The position numbers and the translations under genes are program-made. The notes below the pieces were generated by a model. The model was not told the DNA's origin. It made no database searches and worked only from the letters and a program-made list of their open reading frames with translations. A stretch of 64,000 nucleotides of DNA from Chitinophagaceae bacterium (GTDB lineage: Bacteria; Bacteroidota; Bacteroidia; Chitinophagales; Chitinophagaceae): assembly GCA_004028765.1 (NCBI GenBank), contig SAIX01000107.1, positions 84,194 through 148,193 on the forward strand. The letters are read 5' to 3'. Shown piece after piece: positions 26,231 to 34,881 of this stretch. How positions within the stretch are numbered: position 1 is the stretch's first letter; each line of letters opens with the position of its first letter.

Positions 26231-27244
26231 CTATTCCTCCTGCCGCTGCTCCAGTACCGGTTTTATATGCATCACTTCTTTCAGGAACAAAGCGGTTTCT
26301 TTTTCCACACTCAGGATATCTTTCGATTGTATCGGCGAAGCCAGTACATGGTTGCCTGCATTGGGAATGGCCACCATCCGCTCCTGTTCAACCGGTGTAC
26401 CCAGTGATGCCATCATATCTTTGATGGCTGAAACTTTTACCACGGGGTCCTGGTTTTGTTCATCTTTATAATAATACAGCGTAAGCACCGGTTGTTTTAT
26501 TTTTTCGAAAGTACTGCTGCGCATGGTGGTTTCAACCAGTTCTTCTAACTGCACAACTGCTTCGAGGCGGTATTGCTGGTTCCAGTATTTGCCATATTCC
26601 GGGGGTTTATTCTGTATGATATTGTATTTTGATTTTTTTACAATTCTCGCGATCTGTAAACCCCAGGGATCATTCAATAACCATGCATTCGGGTCTTTAA
26701 TGGCAACATTGGGTGAATAAAGAACCAGTCCCGCAATATCCGGATAAGCTGCTGCCAATTGTAAGGCCAGTGTACCACCGGTGGATGTTCCCATCAGGAT
26801 GACTTTTTTCCCGATTTTTTTGCCGATCGCATATGCCTGTTTCGCGGTTTCCCATAAACCGGTTGCCGTTAAGCTGTATAAAGCGTCGGTTGTGTCAACA
26901 CCATGTGCATCAAGTCTTGCGAGGTATAAATTAGCCCCGAACTGCCTCGCGATATTGCGGTGCACAGGGTTGCCTTCTTCCTGGCTGGCGCTGAAACCAT
27001 GCAGGTAAACGATGGCATATTCGGTAGGGGTATGTGCCGTATCAGCCCATACGATACGGGCTTCATTATCCGGTTTCAGTTTGTGTTTCGATTCCTGTTC
27101 TTTTACAAAACTGTCTAACGCAGAACCCGACGAAGGCAGTACCGGTAGCGACAACGAATATTCGGGCGAAGCCGGATGCGGCCCCAATAAATAAACAATG
27201 AACAGTGTAAGCAATACCGCAAAAAGAATTTTCAGGAAACGCAT
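26231..27244 (-). CDS. Membrane-anchored alpha/beta hydrolase
   Basis: A 337-residue protein with one N-terminal membrane segment (4-22), followed by an alpha/beta hydrolase domain. YLHGFSAS (80-87) is the oxyanion region and GTSTGG gives nucleophile Ser154. The acid is probably in YYYKDEQNQD and the base His in NAGNHVL. It resembles carboxylesterase/monoglyceride lipase types, but the substrate is unknown. Divergent from the acyltransferase gene with 103 bp between starts. Confidence 0.85.
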   Translation of the reverse strand: MRFLKILFAVLLTLFIVYLLGPHPASPEYSLSLPVLPSSGSALDSFVKEQESKHKLKPDNEARIVWADTAHTPTEYAIVYLHGFSASQEEGNPVHRNIARQFGANLYLARLDAHGVDTTDALYSLTATGLWETAKQAYAIGKKIGKKVILMGTSTGGTLALQLAAAYPDIAGLVLYSPNVAIKDPNAWLLNDPWGLQIARIVKKSKYNIIQNKPPEYGKYWNQQYRLEAVVQLEELVETTMRSSTFEKIKQPVLTLYYYKDEQNQDPVVKVSAIKDMMASLGTPVEQERMVAIPNAGNHVLASPIQSKDILSVEKETALFLKEVMHIKPVLEQRQEE

Positions 27245-27347
27245 ACCCTTTTTTCTTTTAAATCTACAGAATTAATTCCGGTATCTGTCTGCCGCTGATG
27301 TAAACAGCAGGATAAAAAACGTATATTGTTTCCTTCAAAAAGCTGCC

Positions 27348-28469
27348 ATGCAACAATCATCCCAACGTTTTCCTGCACTGGATGTTTTCCGCGGACTCAC
27401 GATCTGCCTCATGATCATCGTAAACACACCGGGAGATGGTTCGGTTACATTTGCACCCCTGCATCATGCCCAGTGGCATGGGTTTACACCCACTGATCTC
27501 GTGTTCCCGTCATTTCTTTTCGCTGTAGGTAATGCCATGAGTTTTGTGATGCGCAAATGGGCGGATCAATCAACAGCAAATGTGCTGGGTAAAATATTCA
27601 AAAGAACCCTGCTCATTTTTTTATTGGGCTACCTGATGTATTGGTTCCCTTTTTTCACGCAGGAAAATGGTCATTGGGTACTTTCCCCGATCTCGCATAC
27701 CAGGATATTGGGTGTATTGCAGCGTATCGCGCTTTGTTACTGTTTTGCTTCGATGATGGTATATTTCCTGAAAACAAGGACGGTGGTGTTTCTCAGTATC
27801 GTATTTCTTTTGTTGTATTGGATCTTGTGTTTCTGGTTTGGCGATCCTGCGGAACCCTTAAGCCTTTTAGGCAATGCTGGTCTCAAACTGGATCTGTGGT
27901 TGATGGGTGAAAACCATTTGTACCATGGTGAAGGCGTTGCTTTTGACCCCGAAGGTTTATTGAGTACGCTTCCTGCCATCGTAAATGTTGTGGCTGGTTA
28001 CCTGGTTGGAAAATTTGTACAGGAAAAAGGGAAAACATACGAAGGCCTTACCAAACTCGTATTAGCAGGCTTTCTGCTTGTAGTGATCGCTTATTTCTGG
28101 AATTTTATTTTCCCGATCAATAAAAAATTATGGACAAGTTCCTTCGTGTTGCATACAGTAGGGCTGGATTGCATGATACTCGGCGCTGTGATCTACCTGG
28201 TGGATATGCAGCAGAAAACAAAATATGCCTGGTTTTTTGAAACAGTGGGCAAAAACCCGCTGGCGGTTTACCTGCTGTCAGAATTACTGGTAACTGTTTT
28301 TTACATGATCAATATCGGTGACACGAACCTGTTTAACTGGATATACCGTACTATTTTCAGCCATGCCGGCGATTACTGGGGTTCCCTGTTTTTTGCGGTT
28401 GCGTATATGCTGCTTTGCTGGTCGGTGGGGTACTGGATGGATAAGAAAAAGATCTACCTGCGGGTGTAA
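27348..28469 (+). CDS. Heparan-alpha-glucosaminide N-acetyltransferase-like membrane acyltransferase
   Basis: A 373-residue integral membrane protein with about ten hydrophobic helices. The opening RFPALDVFRGLTICLMIIVNTPGDG and FTPTDLVFPSFLFAVGNAMSF are typical of the DUF5009/HGSNAT-like family, which moves acetyl groups from acetyl-CoA across a membrane to a sugar amine. In bacteria the acceptor is usually unknown. TypA follows after its own promoter, so this is probably monocistronic. Confidence 0.82.
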   Translation: MQQSSQRFPALDVFRGLTICLMIIVNTPGDGSVTFAPLHHAQWHGFTPTDLVFPSFLFAVGNAMSFVMRKWADQSTANVLGKIFKRTLLIFLLGYLMYWFPFFTQENGHWVLSPISHTRILGVLQRIALCYCFASMMVYFLKTRTVVFLSIVFLLLYWILCFWFGDPAEPLSLLGNAGLKLDLWLMGENHLYHGEGVAFDPEGLLSTLPAIVNVVAGYLVGKFVQEKGKTYEGLTKLVLAGFLLVVIAYFWNFIFPINKKLWTSSFVLHTVGLDCMILGAVIYLVDMQQKTKYAWFFETVGKNPLAVYLLSELLVTVFYMINIGDTNLFNWIYRTIFSHAGDYWGSLFFAVAYMLLCWSVGYWMDKKKIYLRV

Positions 28470-28562
28470 ACTGATCGTACTGATCCCCGTCATTGTTTTC
28501 ATTCGCTGGCTATCAATCCATTAGCTTTCATTTTGTGCTTTCTGTTAAGTTTCCGGCAAGGC

Positions 28563-28593
28563 TTTGCCCTCCGGGCGTAAACCCGTACCTTTG
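28563..28593 (+). promoter_or_regulatory. Bacteroidota housekeeping promoter of typA
   Basis: TTTG (28563-28566), 19-bp spacer, TACCTTTG (28586-28593). This is the best two-part match in the window. The ATG of typA lies 17 bp downstream. Confidence 0.75.
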
Positions 28594-28610
28594 CAGCCTT
28601 AAAATTGAAC

Positions 28611-30425
28611 ATGGAAATCAGAAATATAGCCATTATTGCACACGTTGACCATGGTAAGACCACGCTGGTTGACAGGATCCTGCAAACCACCAAAGTGTTT
28701 CGGGAAAACCAGGATACCGGAGAACTCATCATGGACAGTAACGATCTCGAAAGAGAACGTGGCATCACCATCTTCAGTAAGAACGCTGCGGTAACCTACA
28801 ATGATGTTAAGATTAATGTGATTGATACACCCGGCCACAGTGATTTCGGGGGTGAAGTGGAACGTGTACTGAAAATGGCCGATGGGGTGATTTTGCTGGT
28901 GGATGCTTTTGAAGGCCCGATGCCGCAAACCCGTTTTGTATTACAGAAAGCTTTACAACTGAACCTGCACCCGATTGTGGTGATCAACAAAGTGGATAAA
29001 CCCAACTGCCGCCCGGATGAAGTGCATGATGCGGTATTCGAACTTTTCTTTAACCTTGATGCTACGGAAGAGCAACTGAATTTCCCCACTTATTATGGCA
29101 GCGGAAAGAATGGCTGGTTTAACGACAGTCTTACCCCCACCGATAATATCCTTCCTTTGATGGATGGTATTCTCAAACATGTACCACCACCACAGGCAAA
29201 CGAAGGAACGCTGCAGATGCAGATCACTTCACTGGATTATTCTTCTTTCCTTGGCCGTATTGCCGTGGGAAAAGTTACACGCGGCACCATCAAAGAAAAC
29301 CAGTCGATCGCATTGGTGCAGGCTGATGGCAGTATTAAACGCAACCGGGTAAAAGAACTGTATGTATTTGAAGGCATGGGCAAACGCCGCGTTACCGAAG
29401 TGGTGGCAGGCGATCTTTGTGCGGTTGTTGGGTTGGAAGATTTTAATATCGGCGATACCATTGCCGATGCAGAAAACCCGGAAGCATTACCCGTGATCAG
29501 CGTGGATGAGCCAACGATGAGCATGACCTTCAGCATTAACAACTCACCGTTTTTTGGTAAGGATGGGAAATTTGTTACATCCCGCCACCTGCGTGACCGT
29601 TTGATGAAGGAAACCGAAAAGAACCTGGCACTGCGTGTGGAAGATACCGACAGTGCGGATAGCTTCCTGGTGTATGGAAGAGGGATCCTGCATTTGGGTA
29701 TCCTTGTTGAAACCATGCGCCGCGAAGGATATGAGCTTACTGTGGGTAACCCGCAGGTGCTGGTGAAAACGATCAACGGAAAAAAATGTGAACCATACGA
29801 AAACCTGGTAGTGGATGTGCCGGCTGAATACAGCGGTAAAGTGATCGATCTTGTTACACAGAAAAAAGGAGAGATGCAGGTGATGGAAAGCAAGGGAGAA
29901 ATGCAGCACCTCGAATTTGAGATCCCTTCACGCGGACTGATCGGTTTGCGTTCGCAGATGTTGACGAATACGGCAGGTGAAGCTGTGATGGCGCACCGCT
30001 TTATTGATTATAAACCCTGGAAAGGCCCGATCCCGGGAAGAAATAACGGGGTATTAATTTCTAAATTCCAGGGAACCACTACGGCTTATTCGATTGATAA
30101 GTTGCAGGACCGCGGAAGTTTCTTTGTGGACCCGGGAGAAGAAGTGTATGTTGGGCAGATCATCGCAGAACATATCAAACCCGGCGACCTGAATGTAAAC
30201 GCTGTGGAGATGAAGAAACTCACCAACCACCGCGCCAGCGGAAGTGATGATGCAGTCCGCATTACACCCAAACTTTTGTTTACACTTGAGGAATGTATGG
30301 AGTATATCCAGCACGATGAATGTATCGAAGTAACACCGAAGAATATCCGTATGCGCAAAGTGATCCTGAACGAAGAGGAGAGGAAAAAAGCATCCAAGAG
30401 CCTTCAAAGTGAAGCGGTAGGATAA
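28611..30425 (+). CDS. typA: Translational GTPase TypA/BipA
   Basis: A 604-residue ribosome-binding GTPase of the EF-G family that helps late 50S assembly, particularly in cold or stress. G1 AHVDHGKTT (9-17), G2 ERGITI, G3 DTPGHSDFGGE, G4 NKVDKP are intact; domains II, III, V and the BipA-specific C-terminal domain (LTNHRASGSDD...) follow. The ATG at 28611 is used; a TTG two codons earlier is unlikely. It has a strong promoter and its own terminator. Confidence 0.96.
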   Translation: MEIRNIAIIAHVDHGKTTLVDRILQTTKVFRENQDTGELIMDSNDLERERGITIFSKNAAVTYNDVKINVIDTPGHSDFGGEVERVLKMADGVILLVDAFEGPMPQTRFVLQKALQLNLHPIVVINKVDKPNCRPDEVHDAVFELFFNLDATEEQLNFPTYYGSGKNGWFNDSLTPTDNILPLMDGILKHVPPPQANEGTLQMQITSLDYSSFLGRIAVGKVTRGTIKENQSIALVQADGSIKRNRVKELYVFEGMGKRRVTEVVAGDLCAVVGLEDFNIGDTIADAENPEALPVISVDEPTMSMTFSINNSPFFGKDGKFVTSRHLRDRLMKETEKNLALRVEDTDSADSFLVYGRGILHLGILVETMRREGYELTVGNPQVLVKTINGKKCEPYENLVVDVPAEYSGKVIDLVTQKKGEMQVMESKGEMQHLEFEIPSRGLIGLRSQMLTNTAGEAVMAHRFIDYKPWKGPIPGRNNGVLISKFQGTTTAYSIDKLQDRGSFFVDPGEEVYVGQIIAEHIKPGDLNVNAVEMKKLTNHRASGSDDAVRITPKLLFTLEECMEYIQHDECIEVTPKNIRMRKVILNEEERKKASKSLQSEAVG

Positions 30426-30447
30426 TAAAAACCGTTTGAAATAACAG

Positions 30448-30483
30448 AGCCATCCTGTGAATAGCAGGGTGGCTTTTTGTTTT
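30448..30483 (+). terminator. Terminator of typA
   Basis: AGCCATCCTG / CAGGGTGGCT (30448-30457 / 30465-30474), 7-nt loop, followed by TTTTGTTTT. Confidence 0.85.
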
Positions 30484-30538
30484 GTGCGAGAGGAACAATG
30501 GAATATTGAATGTTGAAGCGACCAGAGCAGCGGAATGG

Positions 30539-30611
30539 GTGAGTGTGAGTGGTGAGTTGTCAGTGGTGAGCCTTTTTCTCCTCGAATCATCAATCATGAA
30601 TCGTCAATACT
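30539..30611. repeat. Short-word island (GTGAGTG and GAATCAT heptamers)
   Basis: 30539-30570 is a degenerate GTGAGT/GGTGAG array; 30584-30611 is four heptamers GAATCAT, CAATCAT, GAATCGT, CAATACT. It lies between two terminators and has no gene. Confidence 0.5.
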
Positions 30612-30628
30612 GCTTTTTCTTCTGCAAA

Positions 30629-30662
30629 AAAAGGGGCCACTCTTTAAAGAATGGCCCTTTTA
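30629..30662 (-). terminator. Terminator of the small secreted protein gene
   Basis: AAGGGGCCACTCTTT pairs with AAAGAATGGCCCTTTT (30631-30645 / 30646-30661), with A- and T-runs on the two sides. On the minus strand it lies about 20 bp after the stop at 30681. Confidence 0.8.
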
Positions 30663-30680
30663 AAATGTGCGGGATGGTAA

Positions 30681-31097
30681 TTAGCTTTTGCTAACCACTA
30701 CATCTTCCACCACTTCGGTTTTGATGCTTACATCAAATTTTTGTTTGAAAGCTTCTTTACCACCGTCGATCACGAAAGTGAGTTTGCTTACTTCAGATTT
30801 AGGCAGTTTGAAGGTTTTGTCAAATTGCTTGTCTGAATAAACGCCTTTGTACAAAGCTTCTCCGTTTTCATCGAGAACGGTGAGGTAAAAAGCATTACCG
30901 TTGGGGTTGCTGTATTTTACGTTGAAAGATAACTGGTTGAATTTATCAACACCGGTATATTTCACTTCTACTTTGTTATCAGCAGATACAGCGGTACCAG
31001 CAGCGGCATTTGCATGTACGGAAAGAAACAGCGCAGCAGCGAGTAAACTTCCGGCAAAAAACCTTTTTGCAATGGTTGTAATGGATGTTGTTTTCAT
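30681..31097 (-). CDS. Small secreted protein of unknown function
   Basis: A 138-residue product with a clear signal peptide (1-32, cut near VHANA-AAG). The mature part is a beta-rich Ig-like strand pattern (VEVKYTGVDKFNQLSFNVKYSNPNGNAFYLTVLDENGEALYKGVYSDKQFDKTFKLP), lysine- and valine-rich, with no cysteine. I do not recognise a catalytic motif; a periplasmic or secreted structural role is possible. It has its own terminator and a distant upstream promoter, giving an unusually long leader. Confidence 0.75.
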   Translation of the reverse strand: MKTTSITTIAKRFFAGSLLAAALFLSVHANAAAGTAVSADNKVEVKYTGVDKFNQLSFNVKYSNPNGNAFYLTVLDENGEALYKGVYSDKQFDKTFKLPKSEVSKLTFVIDGGKEAFKQKFDVSIKTEVVEDVVVSKS

Positions 31098-31512
31098 AAT
31101 TGTACTTTTTCTGTTTTAGTTAATGAATAGCGATACACATGGGCATACAATTGCCCCTTGGCTCACAAAAGAATTTTACATGGTTAAAAGCAATCAGAAG
31201 GTTTACACGGGCTGCCTGAATGGCGTGGCGCCTGGATACAGGCTGCCGGGATGTACATCAAACCCTTTGGTATACCAATTAATACTGCAAAGATAAAAAG
31301 GTAACCCTTTGCGTACTGTTAACACGATGTTACCGGTTTGATGAACAAACGTTTGTTTTTAAAATGAGGTGTAGGATGTGTTTTATCCGGATTGATTTAT
31401 CCTGTTACGATCACCATTCGAAAAGCTGCCATGAAAAGATATTGTACAAGTGTGCGACGCAACAATTGTTGCCATGAAAATAAACAGCCGGGAAAAAAAT
31501 AACCAGGATGTT
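31098..31512. other. 415-bp gap: long leader of the secreted-protein gene and obgE downstream region
   Basis: 31098-31283 is the probable 5' untranslated leader of the minus-strand gene; it contains foldable segments such as GGGCA-ATTGTA-TGCCC (31137-31152 region) and CCTG/CAGG pairs. 31300-31512 lies 3' of obgE and holds two perfect 14-bp palindromes, AACAAACGTTTGTT (31344-31357) and GCAACAATTGTTGC (31459-31472). No gene is convincing. Confidence 0.4.
31288..31295 (-). promoter_or_regulatory. -7 promoter element TATCTTTG
   Basis: Exact TAnnTTTG match on the minus strand, about 190 bp before the ATG at 31097. If used, the leader is about 185 nt long. Confidence 0.45.
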
Positions 31513-32517
31513 TTATGCAACCGGTTTATTCAATGCATTCCAGAGCAGGTCTTTTAATTCCATCAACCCTTTGTTGATCACTGAAGAAATAAATATATGC
31601 GGAATGCTTTCGGGCAATTCTTTCCGGATGGCTTCTTTTAATTCATCATCGAGCATATCGCTTTTGCTGATGGCGATGATAAAATCTTTCTGCAGCAATT
31701 CCGGATTGTACTGCTCCAGTTCGTTGCGGAGTATTTCAAATTCTTTTTTGTGATCGGTACTGTCGGCGGGAATGAGAAAAAGCAATACGGAATTCCGTTC
31801 GATATGTCGTAAGAAACGATGGCCCAAACCTTTTCCGTCGGCGGCGCCTTCGATGATGCCGGGAAGATCTGCGATGCAGAAAGATTTATTGTCGCGATAC
31901 GCCACCATCCCTAATTGCGGCACCAGTGTGGTGAATGCATAATTCGCGATCTTGGGTTTGGCGGCGGTGATCACGGAGAGCAGTGTTGATTTGCCTGCAT
32001 TGGGAAAACCTACCAGCCCAACATCGGCCAATACTTTCAGTTCAATATTTTTCCATCCTTCCACACCGGGCTCACCGGGTTGCGAATGTTCGGGTGCCTG
32101 GTTAGTAGGTGTTGCAAAATGACTGTTGCCCAAACCACCTCTTCCGCCCTGGAGCCAGATAATTTCCTGGCCGTCTTCGAGTATCTCTGCTTCTATTTCT
32201 TCTGTTTCTTCATCTCTTGCGATAGTGCCCAGGGGAACTTCAATGATGATATCTTTCCCGTCGCGGCCTTTGCAATTGTTTTTACTGCCGTTCTCACCAT
32301 TTTCTGCAAGCACATTTTTAAAATAACGGAGGTGCAGTAAGGTCCAGAGATTGCTGTTGCCCCGCAGGATGATATGACCGCCGCGGCCGCCGTCGCCGCC
32401 ATCGGGTCCGCCCATTGCGGTAAGTTTGTTACGCATGAAATGTGTGGAACCGGCGCCCCCGTGCCCGCTGCGGGCGAAGATGCGGATATAATCGATGAAG
32501 TTATTTTTATCTGACAC
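31513..32517 (-). CDS. obgE: GTPase Obg (CgtA)
   Basis: A 334-residue essential ribosome-associated GTPase with a role in 50S maturation and stress control. The glycine-rich Obg domain covers 1-158 ([28 protein letters not shown]), followed by the G domain: G1 [12 protein letters not shown]3 [10 protein letters not shown]4 [10 protein letters not shown]5 SSVINKG. The extra C-terminal OCT domain of some homologues is absent, as is common in Bacteroidota. It has its own -7 element upstream and is separate from the paa cluster. Confidence 0.95.
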   Translation of the reverse strand: MSDKNNFIDYIRIFARSGHGGAGSTHFMRNKLTAMGGPDGGDGGRGGHIILRGNSNLWTLLHLRYFKNVLAENGENGSKNNCKGRDGKDIIIEVPLGTIARDEETEEIEAEILEDGQEIIWLQGGRGGLGNSHFATPTNQAPEHSQPGEPGVEGWKNIELKVLADVGLVGFPNAGKSTLLSVITAAKPKIANYAFTTLVPQLGMVAYRDNKSFCIADLPGIIEGAADGKGLGHRFLRHIERNSVLLFLIPADSTDHKKEFEILRNELEQYNPELLQKDFIIAISKSDMLDDELKEAIRKELPESIPHIFISSVINKGLMELKDLLWNALNKPVA

Positions 32518-32536
32518 CGTGTAATCGAATTAAGGA

Positions 32537-32544
32537 CAAAGGTA
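32537..32544 (-). promoter_or_regulatory. -7 promoter element TACCTTTG of obgE
   Basis: Exact TAnnTTTG match on the minus strand, 19 bp before the obgE ATG at 32517 and inside the 38-bp gap after paaY, indicating that obgE has its own promoter. Confidence 0.6.
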
Positions 32545-32555
32545 CAACAATGTTA

Positions 32556-33161
32556 TCAGCTGTTTTTTGACCCTGCGTTGTGCCAGGTGTGATAGTTTTT
32601 TGTTTGAGATGGCAGGCCTGTTTGTATTTCTCTTAACGGTTCTGTTTCTTTCCAGTATGTACGCATTTCTTCGGGTAGTTGCTGGTAAAGTTTGGTGCCT
32701 TCTGTTTTCCAGCGGATCATTTCATCACTTACTTCTTTTATTTTTTTTGCGGGGTTGCCAACGATCAGGCCCCTGTTCTCAAATACTTCACCTGCTTTGA
32801 TAAAGCTGAGCGCGCCCACAATACATTCATCGCCGAGTACCACATTGTCCATGATCACGCTGTTCATTCCTACCAGGCAATTTTTTCCGATCTGCGCGCC
32901 GTGTATCACTGCACCGTGACCGATATGTGCTCCTTCTTTTAATAAAACCGTTATACCGGGAAACATGTGGATGGTGCAGTTCTCCTGCACATTACAGCCA
33001 TCTTCGATAACGATACCGCCCCAATCGCCGCGGATGGCAGCGCCCGGGCCGATATAAACATTTTTCCCGATAACCACATTACCTGTTACAGCAGCCTGCG
33101 GATGCACGAACGCTGTTTCGTGGATAACAGGAATATATTCTTTGAATGCGTAGATCATCAA
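32556..33161 (-). CDS. paaY: PaaY-like hexapeptide thioesterase / gamma carbonic anhydrase family
   Basis: A 201-residue left-handed beta-helix protein with repeated hexapeptides ([LIV]-G-x4), typical of gamma-class carbonic anhydrases, and metal-binding His in IHMFPG, HIGHGAVIHG. Placement at the end of the paa cluster and the C-terminal extension (MIRWKTEGTKLYQQLPEEMRTYWKETEPL) match PaaY, described as a thioesterase that removes dead-end ring-hydroxylated CoA thioesters during phenylacetate degradation. It begins 8 bp after the paaI stop. Confidence 0.85.
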   Translation of the reverse strand: MMIYAFKEYIPVIHETAFVHPQAAVTGNVVIGKNVYIGPGAAIRGDWGGIVIEDGCNVQENCTIHMFPGITVLLKEGAHIGHGAVIHGAQIGKNCLVGMNSVIMDNVVLGDECIVGALSFIKAGEVFENRGLIVGNPAKKIKEVSDEMIRWKTEGTKLYQQLPEEMRTYWKETEPLREIQTGLPSQTKNYHTWHNAGSKNS

Positions 33162-33169
33162 TACTTATT

Positions 33170-33592
33170 TTATACAAGGGTTTTGCCTGTACGGAAACAG
33201 GTGCCTTTAAAATGCGCAACAGTTTCATTCCGCTGGTTGGTGATCGTGATGAGGTACAAACCGGTGCTCCTGCCATTGTGCTGTTCTTTTGCTTCAGCGG
33301 TTAGTATATCGCCGGTATTTACCGCTTTGGTAAAATTGATCGAAGTGTCGAGTGCAACGGAAAGATTGTTCCGGTTATTACAGGCAAATGCGAAGGCACT
33401 GTCGGCCAGAGAAAAAGCAATGCCACCATGTGCTATGCCAAAACCGTTCACCATTTCGTCGCGTACCTGCATCTGTATCTTTGCATAACCTTCTGCTATC
33501 TCCAGTATGTTAATACCGAGCCATTGTGAAAAGCGGTCGCTCTCCATCATGTGTTCAACCACTTTTTTGGCAAACAGATCTTCTTCTTTCAT
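33170..33592 (-). CDS. paaI: Hydroxyphenylacetyl-CoA thioesterase PaaI
   Basis: A 140-residue hot-dog-fold thioesterase. MVNGFGIAHGGIAFSLADSAFAFACN contains the HGG active-site turn and catalytic Asp characteristic of PaaI. It hydrolyses hydroxylated phenylacetyl-CoA by-products to recycle CoA. The ATG at 33592 follows the paaG stop by one base, indicating tight coupling; the frame extends upstream inside paaG but is not used. Confidence 0.9.
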   Translation of the reverse strand: MKEEDLFAKKVVEHMMESDRFSQWLGINILEIAEGYAKIQMQVRDEMVNGFGIAHGGIAFSLADSAFAFACNNRNNLSVALDTSINFTKAVNTGDILTAEAKEQHNGRSTGLYLITITNQRNETVAHFKGTCFRTGKTLV

Positions 33593-33593
33593 A

Positions 33594-34370
33594 TCATTCT
33601 CCTTTAAAATGCGGCGAACGTTTTTCAAGAAATGCCTCGACGCCTTCTTTAAAATCCCTTGTGGCAGCGGCTTTCTGCTGGTATTCGTCTTCCAGTAATA
33701 ATTGTTCTTCCAGTGAATGGTTGATAGACCGGTTAAGCGCATGTTTGATATAGGCCAATGCCTTTGTAGGCATAGCAGCCAGTGTTGCAGCGATCTTTTT
33801 GCTTTCCGCAGCAAAATGTGCATCTTCAAATATTTTATAGAGCATACCCATTTGCAAAGCTTCTGTAGCGGATACTTTATCGCCCATCATCATCAAAGCA
33901 CTTGCACGCTGGAAACCGATCAGCCGGGGTAAATGAAAAGTTCCGCCGCTATCCGGTATCAAACCGATCTTTGAGAATGCCTGGATAAAAGAGGCAGAGG
34001 CAGTTGCCACCACGATATCACAGGCCAAGGCGATGTTTGCACCTGCACCGGCCGCTACCCCATTAACGGCAGCAATAACGGGTTTTGGCATATTACGCAA
34101 ACGGGTGATGATGGGGTTATAGTGTTCACTCAGTATGCGCTGCATGCCAGGTCCATTGGGGTCCACCACTTCGGCGAGATCCTGTCCTGCACAAAAACCT
34201 TTTCCTGATCCGGTAATGTAGACACACCGAACTTCTGCGAGAGAAGCGCACTCGTCCAGCTTTTGCTGCAGCAATAAAGCCATTTCACGGTTGAATGAAT
34301 TGAGTTTATCGGGGCGGTTGAGGGTGATTGTGGCGATATTGTTTTCGATATGGAAGAGAATGGAGGGCAT
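33594..34370 (-). CDS. paaG: Ring-1,2-epoxyphenylacetyl-CoA isomerase PaaG
   Basis: A 258-residue crotonase-fold enzyme. Oxyanion residues lie in FCAGQDL (59-65) and GVAAGAGANIAL (104-115). The active-site segment LIPDSGG places Asp140 where PaaG has its catalytic Asp, while PaaF and other enoyl-CoA hydratases have Glu, so I call PaaG: it converts the epoxide made by PaaABCE to the oxepin-CoA. It lies downstream of the inserted four-helix-bundle gene and upstream of paaI. Confidence 0.87.
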   Translation of the reverse strand: MPSILFHIENNIATITLNRPDKLNSFNREMALLLQQKLDECASLAEVRCVYITGSGKGFCAGQDLAEVVDPNGPGMQRILSEHYNPIITRLRNMPKPVIAAVNGVAAGAGANIALACDIVVATASASFIQAFSKIGLIPDSGGTFHLPRLIGFQRASALMMMGDKVSATEALQMGMLYKIFEDAHFAAESKKIAATLAAMPTKALAYIKHALNRSINHSLEEQLLLEDEYQQKAAATRDFKEGVEAFLEKRSPHFKGE

Positions 34371-34395
34371 GGGTGGAATAAAAAAGGTTAAAAGG

Positions 34396-34863
34396 GTTAA
34401 AATAGTTAAAGAGGTTAAATTAGTAAAGGCGGTTGGTTATTGGGAGTTTGTTTTTTGTGTTTTCAGATAAGCAATATAACCATTCAGAAGTCTGAGAACT
34501 TTCTCGAATTGAAAGCGCATTGCCTGCAGCGATTCTGGTGTAATATAATTTTCATCCAAAGCTACCGTTAAGTGGTCAAGGGTTTCGTTTAAAGAGCCAC
34601 GGGCATCTCTGCAGAATCGTATATTATCGAGGTAATGAAATCTTCCATACCCCTCGGCGATATTTGCAGTTACAGATCTCGATGCACGTTTTACCTGGTC
34701 GATTAATCTGTATTTCTCCTCTTGTGGAAGCTGCCTGCAAAGAACGATAACCATGTTTCGAAATACCCTTGCCTGTCTCCATACTTCCAATGTTTCAAAA
34801 CCGGATACCGCTTCTTTCATGGCTGAATCTTTCAACCAATTTACCCTTTTTAACAATTTTAAC
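34396..34863. mobile_element. Putative element: four-helix-bundle gene flanked by 29-bp inverted repeats
   Basis: The arms 34396-34424 and 34835-34863 are inverted copies matching at 25 of 29 positions (words of the GTTAAA type). The left arm ends 12 bp past the stop of the enclosed gene and the right arm starts 14 bp before its start. The 468-bp unit fills nearly the whole gap between paaD and paaG. No target-site duplication or transposase is seen, so mobility is inferred from structure alone. Confidence 0.45.
34437..34820 (-). CDS. Four-helix-bundle protein (23S rRNA intervening-sequence protein family)
   Basis: A 127-residue all-helical protein. LEVWRQARVF, SRSVTANIAEGYGRF and GSLNETLDHLTVALD are the hallmarks of the S23/four-helix-bundle family (TIGR02436-type), known from intervening sequences in 23S rRNA genes of Leptospira and Coxiella and related to Avd of diversity-generating retroelements. 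Its function is unknown; relatives form pentamers with a basic face that may bind nucleic acid. It interrupts the paa cluster on the same strand, within inverted repeats. The ATG at 34820 fits family length; the open frame to 34904 overlaps paaD. Confidence 0.88.
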   Translation of the reverse strand: MKEAVSGFETLEVWRQARVFRNMVIVLCRQLPQEEKYRLIDQVKRASRSVTANIAEGYGRFHYLDNIRFCRDARGSLNETLDHLTVALDENYITPESLQAMRFQFEKVLRLLNGYIAYLKTQKTNSQ

Positions 34864-34881
34864 TTAGCGTATTTATACGCA

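Noticed and set aside
31160..31260. 24-codon upstream frame in the leader of the small secreted protein
   Set aside because: Poor ribosome-binding context and no codon bias towards any amino acid; no alternative stems of attenuator type found.
31344..31472. Two 14-bp perfect palindromes as operators
   Set aside because: They lie downstream of obgE with no promoter or regulator next to them; chance in AT-rich sequence cannot be excluded.
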